Below are positions 56,638 through 64,000 of a stretch of 64,000 bases of DNA, piece after piece. The DNA comes from Fagopyrum homotropicum. Its lineage: Eukaryota; Streptophyta; Magnoliopsida; Caryophyllales; Polygonaceae. The translations under genes were made by a program, and so were the position numbers. The stretch's first letter is position 1, and each line of letters opens with the position of its first letter. The DNA lies in the NCBI GenBank assembly GCA_033239125.1, contig BSWB01000005.1, positions 48,716,993 to 48,780,992 on the forward strand. The letters run 5' to 3'. Under the pieces are notes generated by a model. That model was not told the origin of the DNA, made no database searches, and saw only the letters and a list, made by a program, of their open reading frames with translations.

Positions 56638-57862
56638 ATGCGAAGGTTTCGAACTGCGAAAGACCTCGTTCCTTTTGATCCTGCACCGGAGAAGACTCTC
56701 AAGAAACGGTTAAGGGAGAAAAAGATGTTTGAACACAATGAAAAGAGTCTTCAGGAGGAGTTGGATGAAACTCGAGCTCTTCTTAATACAAGTGAAAGAA
56801 ACGTATTGAGAAACAAGTTGTAGCTCGTGCTAATGGGGAGCGAATGCAAATTCAAATGGATGAAATCAAGGCGATGGTATTACAATCAAAATTGGATAAA
56901 GGTGCCAAGGATAAGAAAGATGAATCATCCGATGATGATGATATGCCCGAACTGGAGGATATACCACCATTTAATCCTCGTGTCTATGTCGATCCTCGAG
57001 TTCATGTTAGAGATGCGAGAGCTGCTCATGTCGTGGCTGAACCGCGAACTCTTGAGAAACGAATGGATCTGACTCAGCATCCGCGCCGTTTGGGTGTGAA
57101 TCTTGGAGTTCTGGATGAGCATGACTATGGGTTTCGCCCTCAAGTCATTACTATGATCCGTCAAAGTCAGTTTGGTAGAATGGAAGTTGAATCTCCGGAT
57201 CAACATTTGTAGAATTATGAGATTCTTATGGAGACTTTGAAGCCTCCAAGAACAACCTGAGACCGTTCTTCTTCTCTTTGAAGGACAAAGCCTTAGCTTG
57301 GTATCAAGCCCTTCCGGCTGGAAGAGTTAACACATGAGAGGAGATGACTTCGGAATTCCTCACCAAGTTCTTTCCTCCATCCAATACAGCGGAGTTGAGA
57401 GGTAAAATAAATGCTTTTGCTATGAAACCTAATGAAAGTTTGTTTAAATCTTGGGAAAGGTTTCAAGATCTTCGATTGGATTGCCCGCACCATGGCATTT
57501 AAAAGTTGGAATTATTGGAGATTTACTACAAGGGATTGGATGTGGAAACGCACTTCAAACTTCAATCCCTTTCTTGTGTAACTTTTATGGATATGAGAGA
57601 AGATGATGCTTGAGATTTTATTGAAAAGCAAGCTCTAGCGATTGAGAAGTATTCCCATAGGAAGGTTGAGAGTGAGAATCAAGATTCCGGAGAGCCGGGA
57701 GCAAGATTGATTCCAACAGCCCAAGCTCAAATCTTCTCCCTCAACAATGAGATTAAGGAGCTGAAAGAAATTTTGAAGTCCATCGCTTAATCGAAAAAGG
57801 AGAAGGATGTTGGCTATCTAGGAAGGGAGAATAATCAAGGGAATAGGAATAACAACCATTGG

Positions 57863-57929
<67 letters not shown>

Positions 57930-58200
57930 GGAACTTCAACAACAATTGGAGATCCAACTAACAAAACCCCGGTAATCCTTATTCCCATGCTGAAAAAGCA
58001 CTAATATCTACATCTTCTTCTGCACCTTTGAAAAGTCAGGCACAAACTTCAAATAATTCAAACCAGCCGGAGAAGGATAAATTTGATGCGATGATGGAAA
58101 CGATCTTGGGGAAGATACAAGGAATGGAGAATCCAATTACTTCGATTTCTAAAGCACAAAAAGCTTTAGAAAATCAAGTGTTTAGCAAGGCCGGAGAAGT
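56638..58200 (+). pseudogene. gag: Athila-3 gag remnant
   Basis: Starts MRRFRTAKDL like the other gags. A frameshift near 56800, TAG 57210-57212 and more changes after 57250 break it. The Retrotrans_gag core (FSLKDKALAWYQ, about 57275) and an Asn-rich tail expanded by an AAC microsatellite remain readable. A TTCGATTTCTAAAGCACAAA stretch near 58140 marks the gag end. Confidence 0.8.
57863..57929 (+). repeat. AAC microsatellite in gag
   Basis: About 22 uninterrupted AAC codons extend the Asn-rich tail. Athila-1 and -2 have only a few Asn codons there. Confidence 0.95.
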
Positions 58201-59260
58201 TCCTAGTGATCAAGGGAAGCTTCCCGGAAAAACGGAGGACAATCCGAAAGGGAGAGTGATGGCAATTACAAAGAGAAGTGGTGTAACAACCACCGACCCA
58301 CAACCCACATTCGTTGAGGTTCCCATTGAGAAGGAGAAGGAAAAAGAGAAGGAATATGTCTATGTTCCTCCTCCAACTTATAAACCTCCTTTTCCATTCC
58401 CGCAATCTAGAGAGAGCGTGTCTGGACAAGCATTTCGGTAAGTTTGTTGATCTCATGAGTAAACTACATATTAATATACCTTTTCTTGATGTGATTTGAG
58501 GTATGCCCGCTTATGGGAAGTTCTTGAAAGAGATCCCCTCTAACAAGAGGAAGCTTGAAGACTTTGGTGAAGTTAAGATGAGTTCGGAGTCTTCGGAACT
58601 CATTAAAATGATGACGGAAAAGATGCCCCCAAAGCTGCGAGATCCGGGGTCATTTTGCATACCAATAGGAGTAGGATAAGTCACATATGATGCACTATGT
58701 GACTTGGGAGCAAGTGTGAGCATCATCCCACTTGCTTTGTGTGAGAAAGTCGGTTTAGGTGAACCTAAACCAGTGAAGATGACGTTGTATATGGCGGATC
58801 GATCCATTACTCGACCCGTAGGCATCATTGAAGAAGTCCCGGTTAAGCTCGGTAAGTTCTATATTCTTACAGACTTTGTTATGCTTGACATTCCTGCAGA
58901 TTGTCCGGTCCCAATCATACTTGGGATACCTTTTCTTGCAACTTCCGGATCTATGGTTGATTGCAAGAACGCTAGATTAGCCTTTGACATTGGAGAAGAG
59001 AAAGATGAATTTGTTCTCTCAACTTTGACAAAAGAACCAATATTTGGAGAGGATGGATATGTTCAACATATATGATGAAGAGGATTCTAGAGAGGAAGTG
59101 AGTTCGATCTTATTCAAAGATCCGTTACAAAAGGTTATAACTATGAGCATCATGGAAAAGGGAGCAGAAGAGGGCTGTAACGTTGAGATTAATGCTTTGG
59201 AAGAGTTAGAAGAAGTGCAAATTGAAGAATTTGAAAATTGAAGAATTTGAAAATTTGTAC
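58201..59260 (+). pseudogene. pol: Athila-3 protease region
   Basis: DLGAS (58701) and ILGIPFLATSG (58915) mark the retropepsin. The usual Arg of ILGRPFL is Ile. Frameshifts near 58420 and 59070 and TAG/TGA codons break the frame. Confidence 0.8.
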
Positions 59261-59267
59261 GATGGTT

Positions 59268-59435
59268 CGGAAAACACCAGAAACCACGGTCAGTCGGTGT
59301 TTTCCACGGGCGTGGTTTCACCAATTCCACCCGTGGAAAATTATGTCGAGAGCAACCACTCGAATGACACACAAAATCACGGCCAAAAATACACTTTCCA
59401 CGGCTGTGGAAGTAAACAGTAACACCGTGGAACTT
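59268..59435. promoter_or_regulatory. Athila-3 motif island inside pol
   Basis: Copies of AACCACGG, TTCCACGGGCGTGG (59302-59315), CCCGTGG and TTCCACGGCTGTGGAA (59396-59411) in the protease-RT linker. The motif family is the same as in the element's LTR. Confidence 0.6.
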
Positions 59436-59569
59436 GAAAATTCTGAGGAAGGCTCCGTTCTTTTGACAAACGTTCTAGCTTCTCCTTCTACCACTTCCAC
59501 ACCCTTGGAGACATCCAAGGAGACCTCGGAAAGCCCTCACAACACACCAAAGATATCTACAACTTTGTA

Positions 59570-61080
59570 ATTGAAGCCACTTCCCGCACATCTAAGGTAC
59601 GCTTTTCTTGGATCTAACTCTATGTTTCCCGTTATAGTTAGCTCTAGCTTAAGTGAAGATGAACATGATAAGCTTATGGTTGTTTTGAAAAAACATAGGA
59701 AAGCTCTAGGCTACACCATATAGGATCTTGTAGGAATTAAACCATCTTTATGTATGCACAAGATACTAATGGAAGAGGATTATAAGCCTTCACGTCAACC
59801 TCAATGACGGTTAAACCCGATCATGAAAGAGGTCGTGAAGAAGGAGATCCTTAAATTGGTTAATAAAGGTATCATATTCCCGATCTCCGATAGCAAGTGG
59901 GTGATTCCAGTTCAAGTTGTCTCAAAGAAGGGAGGAATGATTGTTGTGGATAACAAGAACAACGAACTCATTCCAATGAGAACGGTGACGGGATGGAGAA
60001 TGTGTATAGACTATCACAAGCTGAATAATGCGACGAGGAAGGACCACTTCCCGCTGCCCTTCATTGATCAAATGCTTGAGAGGTTAGCACAACATTCTTA
60101 TTTTTGATATCTTGATTGTTATAGTGGTTTCTTTCAGATTCTGATTCATCCGAACGATCAAGAAAAGACCACATTCACGTGCCCATTGGGTACATTCGCT
60201 TATAGGAGGATGTCATTCGGATTGTGCAACGCTCCAGCCACCTTTCAAAGGTGCATGATGGCCATCTTCTCGGAGTACATCGAGGAAATCATGGAGGTTT
60301 TTATGGATGACTTTTCTGTTTATGGTTTCTCATTCGATAATTGTCTTGCTAACCTATCTCTTATTCTACAAAGATGTGAAGACACTAATCTAGTTCTAAA
60401 TTGGGAGAAGTGTCTATTTATGGTTAGGGAAGGCATTGTTTTAGGACACTTAATCTCTAATAGAGGGATTGAAGTTGATAAGGCTAAGATTGAGACAATA
60501 GAAAAGCTTCCTCCTCCATCTTCGGTGAAGGGGATGAGAAGTTTTCTAGGGCATGCTTGATTCTATAGGAGATTAATTAAAGACTTTTCGAAAATCTCTA
60601 AACCACTAAATAATCTTTTGATGAAGGATGTTGTTTTCGAATTTTCAAAAGAGTGTTTAGATGCTTTTTACAGGATTCGAGAAGCTCTAATCCCAGCCCC
60701 AATAATTCAGCCTCCGGATTGAAATCTTCCATTTGAGGTCATGTGAGATGCAAGTGACGTAGCGGTGGGAGCTGTGCTTGGACAAAAGAAAGATGGACGC
60801 ACTCAAGCCATCTATTACGCTAGTAAAACACTAGATGAAACTCTACTCAACTACGCCACAACGGAGAAGGAATTTCTTGCTGTTGTATATGCATTTGAAA
60901 AGTTTCGTTCTTATCTTGTAGGAGCGAAGGTGATTGCATACACGGATCATTCAGCCATTCGGTATTTGCTTGCCTAGAAAGATGCAAAACCAAGGCTGAT
61001 TAGATGGATTCTCCTCCTTCAAGAGTTTGATCTTGAGATTCGTGACAAGAAAGGATCCGAAAATCTATTGCGAATCACTT
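59570..61080 (+). pseudogene. pol: Athila-3 reverse transcriptase and RNase H
   Basis: Open from 59823, with the catalytic FMDDFSV pair at 60306-60311 and RNase H from about 60760 (VGAVLGQKKDG) to YTDHSAIRYL. In-frame stops (TGA near 60108, 60558 and 60721, TAG near 60976) interrupt it. One codon of CDASDV is a TGA. Not functional. Confidence 0.85.
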
Positions 61081-61718
61081 GAGTCGTCTACCACATATCA
61101 CAAATGACAATTTACCTATTGATGACTCTTTCCCAGACGAGCAATCGCATCGAATGAAAGAGTGCATTAATCATATTTTTAGAGGTAACGAACCTTGGTT
61201 TGCTGATTTTGTGAATTATTTGGTTTGTCAGGAAATACCTCCCAGACTATCCTACGCTCAAAGAAAGAAGTTCTTTAAGGATGTCCACCAATACTATTGG
61301 AATGAACCTCTACTATTCAAGAGAGGTCTAGATGGCATCATTAGAAGATGTGTGCCTGAAGACGAAATGCAAAGTGTCATTCGTCATTGTCATTCGCTTC
61401 CTTGTGGAGGATATGCTAGCTCTCACAAGACTAGTGCTAAGGTATTGCAATCCGGATTCTTTTGGCCTACATTGTTTAAAGATGTGCAAACCTTTGTTGC
61501 TTGTTGTGATGCTTGTCAAAGAACAGGGAACATATCTAGGAGGAATGAAATGCCTCTCAACAACATCCAAGAATGGAAATCTTTGACATTTGGGGAGTTG
61601 ATTTCATGGGACCATTCCGATCATCTTTTGGTAACCAATACATACTTCTAGTTGTAGATTATGTTTCAAGATGGGTTGAAGCTATTGTTTCTCCAACTAA
61701 TGATGCGATGGTGGTGGA
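61079..61718 (+). pseudogene. pol: Athila-3 integrase, N-terminal part
   Basis: HHCC zinc finger (HCHSLPCGGYASSHKTS, from about 61385; one Cys position reads Ser) and CDACQR. A frameshift lies near 61570. The first catalytic Asp is at 61600. The reverse solo LTR interrupts after PTNDAMVV. Confidence 0.8.
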
Positions 61719-63604
61719 TGTTCGCTCCAAATGGTGTGTGCAAGCTTTAAATTTATATCCCGAGAAATATGCTTAAACAAGGATGCGAACCCGCAGTGTA
61801 CGGATCAATTATAGTAAAAGCAAGAATTCCGGGTTGTCGATCTCAGGGACTTAGGTGAAACAAAGCAAGTATAGGTTGTCAATGTTGAAAATAACCACAA
61901 AAGCGATTAAAACAATCAAAGATGATAGTAAGGTCAATTAAAGGAAATATGCAAATTCTAGGGATTAAAGCATCTAATTGTGGTTCCAACTCAAGATCTC
62001 AAGATAAGCGGACAAAGCTGAGATTTTGCAAAGGGAAGGTGTTTCTAAAGTGGAATAGATCACCGGGTAAGTCTCACTACTCACTAACTCCAAACCAAAA
62101 GCTCCTATTACCGGGTAAGTGTCAAGGTACTAAGGAAAGAAATTATAATCTCAAACCACCACTCCAACTAAGGGAATAGAATCAACCTTTACCGAGTAAG
62201 TCTCAGGCTAACTCACGAAGATGGAATGAAGGCACACTCAACCCCAATAAAGGATAAACCTTTATTACCTACACTTATGATCTTGGGTAAACAAACAAAG
62301 GAATCACCGGGTAAGTCTCATCCTAAGCTTGCATTCAACCAGAAAAGGTGTAATAAGAATAGGATTTGGCAAACTCTAACACTTAACTCTCAGTTTCGGA
62401 TCAGAAAGGGTCACCTCGGTCAGTCAAGTTCCACCCCTGCCGAGATGTTCATTGACTGAACGAGATGTTCTAGGGTTAAGGATAAAGACTCGAGCTCTCA
62501 GGGTCCTACTGGGGGTAAGATTATTCTGTCATTGTTTTTCCTACAACTTTCAGCCAATAAACCTAGAATCGCACAAGGAAATTAGCCACTCATCATCATG
62601 AAAGCAATAATAAAATATTTGAAAAGGGAATGAATATTTGAACACAAAAACCTTAAGAACAAGGCTTTAATAACTGAATCAAATATCAAACAAATCGACG
62701 TTCCTCAATCACAAATCACACAAAGACAACAAACCAAAGGGAATCTAAGAAAGTCTTACAAATCCCCTTAAAAGCTATCTCAAAGGTATAAACTTCCTTC
62801 CTTCAATCTTCAATCTTCAATCTTCCTTCAAGCTTCCTTCCCAATTGCAGCTGGGAGAATATGGTGTAAAGGATAAAAATCCAGAGGTGCGAGGTTGTTG
62901 ATCCGAAGATGGCTGAATTGTAGAAAATCCAACCCTTTATATAGGAGAATGATCTTTCAAAGATAAAATATCTTAAAAAGATAATTTCCTATAAAAATAT
63001 ATTCATATCTCCTAAAATAAATATCTTCCTTCTAGATATAAGATATTTCTATAAAATATATCCATATCTCCAAAAATAAATATCTTCTTAAGATAATTTT
63101 CTATAAAATATATCCAAATAAATCAGTTGAATATCTTATCTTCCTTCCAGAAATCCAGCCCAAAAATATAAGATATCTTCCTTCCAAAAATAAAAGATCT
63201 CCCAAAAATATATCTCGCTGCGTCAGGATATTCGCCTCGGTCGGGGCGCTCCTCTAGATCATCTCGGTCGAGGTGACACTGTAGCTGACCGAGGTGAATC
63301 TCAGCTGAGGGTGAAATCTCTTAAATCTGGTCCAAAGTAAATCTTCTTTGTTAATTCATTGCTTCCTGAGTCCTCTTTTAAGCTCTTGAATGTAGCTCCT
63401 ATGACTCCTTCGCTTCTTAGCTCCATTTTAGTCAAAAACGTGCCATTTTACCTACGATCACAACGAAACTAGGTGTAGACCTCGATTCCCGCAAAGGTAG
63501 ATGAAATGACAATATAATCACATAATATACATCCAAACATGCAGATTATTGAAGATAAAACGTCTAAACAAGTCCCAAAATATAGACTATAATTCATGCT
63601 ATCA
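61719..63604 (-). mobile_element. Reverse-strand Athila-type solo LTR in integrase
   Basis: On the minus strand it starts TGATAGCATG and ends GGAGCGAACA, like the Athila-3 LTR end. It is 1886 bp with several ACCGGGTAAGTCTC units (about 62065-62320). A TATA box (minus-strand CTATATAAAGGG, about 62935-62946) is present. Flanks are GTGGA (61714-61718) and ATGGA (63605-63609), a near-perfect duplication. About 40 bp of integrase is missing at the junction, so a deletion preceded the insertion. Islands lie at 63231-63297 and 62411-62460. Confidence 0.8.
63231..63297. promoter_or_regulatory. Motif island 1 of the reverse solo LTR
   Basis: CCTCGGTC (63235-63242) and GACCGAGG (63287-63294) form an inverted pair, with CTCGGTCGAGGTG between them. 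CTGACCGAGGTGA (63285-63297) recurs inverted as TCACCTCGGTCAG at 62411-62423, the second island. Distance from the LTR's own 5' end is about 307-373 bp, matching the other families. Confidence 0.55.
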
Positions 63605-64000
63605 ATGGACACCCCGAACCATCATTAGTGACGGAGGATCACACTTCATCGCCCGTCGATTTGAAGCTCTACTAGCTAAGTATGGGGTAACTCACATGAT
63701 CGCCACACCTTACCATCCGCAAACAAGTGGACAAGTGGATATTTCTAATAGAGAGATCAAAGGAATTCTGGAGAGAAAACGGTGTCTAGGACAAGGAAAT
63801 ATTGGGCGTTAAAGCTTGATGACGCATTATGGGCATATAGAACGGCATGCAAGACTCCCATTCGCACAACACCATACAATCTTGTGTATGGGAAGTCTTG
63901 TCATCTTCCGATGGAGTTGGAACACAAGGCGTATTGGGCTGTTAAGTGGTTGAACTTTGGCATGAAGGAAGCGGGAGAGAAATGTCTCTTGGATCTTAAT
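63605..64000 (+). pseudogene. pol: Athila-3 integrase core, continued to window edge
   Basis: TIISDGGSHF puts the second catalytic Asp at 63630. The third catalytic position (63738-63740, 36 codons on) reads Asp (QVD) where Athila-1 and -2 have Glu (QVE). A frameshift near 63770 follows, then readable homology in another frame to the edge. Confidence 0.85.

Larger units (their letters stand above)
54932..64000 (+). mobile_element. Athila-3: older Athila-type element, cut by window end
   Basis: The 5' LTR is 54932-56508, starting TGATAACCCG inside the copia frame (likely duplication TTATG, 54927-54931; partner outside the window). A tRNA-Asp-type primer site follows. Gag-pol has the Athila-1 layout but more stops and frameshifts. 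A reverse-strand solo LTR (61719-63604) lies in the integrase region. The element runs off the right edge. Confidence 0.9.

Noticed and set aside
57863..57929. AAC run as a CRISPR-like or regulatory array
   Set aside because: It is a simple trinucleotide microsatellite in an Asn-rich gag tail.

Overview
The window is nuclear DNA of a flowering plant, probably a eudicot: one intron-rich host gene sits between two stacks of nested LTR retrotransposons. The lineages (Ty3/gypsy Athila-type and Tekay/Del-type chromovirus, Ty1/copia), the tRNA-Asp and tRNA-Met primer sites and the GT-AG introns all point to a plant. The species cannot be read from the sequence.

Layout. (1) 1-12115: a degenerate minisatellite rich in AGATCTTCTCC, split by a nearly intact 11.4-kb Athila-type element (Athila-1, 208-11593, duplication AATAC). 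(2) 12116-13528: AT-rich DNA with weak traces of DNA transposons. (3) 13529-37886: what looks like one long chromovirus-type LTR split by three later insertions: a decayed Tekay/Del element (14746-23745, duplication CTTAA), a solo LTR (23854-25444, duplication ATGTG) and a second Athila-type element (Athila-2, 25835-37055, duplication GAATG). (4) 37887-39540: intergenic DNA. (5) about 39540-48480: the host gene, with a 5'-UTR exon and nine coding exons that give a 722-residue membrane J-domain protein of the DNAJC14/Jiv90 type. (6) 48482 to the right edge: a decayed Ty1/copia element (primer site 49537) holding a small MITE, a Tekay-type solo LTR (52056-53994, duplication AACTC) and a third Athila-type element (Athila-3, from 54932 and cut by the window end). 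Athila-3 itself holds a reverse-strand Athila-type solo LTR (61719-63604).

The most unusual signal lies in the retrotransposons. Each Athila-type family carries its own short palindromic or inverted GC-rich motif, and these motifs sit in islands at corresponding places: one about 310-450 bp into the LTR (in the families with a clear TATA box it lies just upstream), one about 1 kb into the LTR, and, in the three elements with coding regions, a third inside pol between protease and reverse transcriptase. The motif differs between subfamilies (ATCGGCCGAT in Athila-1, CCACGGCCGTGG in Athila-2 and -3, CCTCGGTC/GACCGAGG in the reverse solo LTR) but matches between the LTR and pol of one element. 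The Tekay-type LTRs also have two GC-rich islands each. This looks like co-evolving cis-elements recognised by something. The recogniser is not visible here, and the interpretation is inference.

All coordinates were read by eye from the sequence. No alignment or database search was run.
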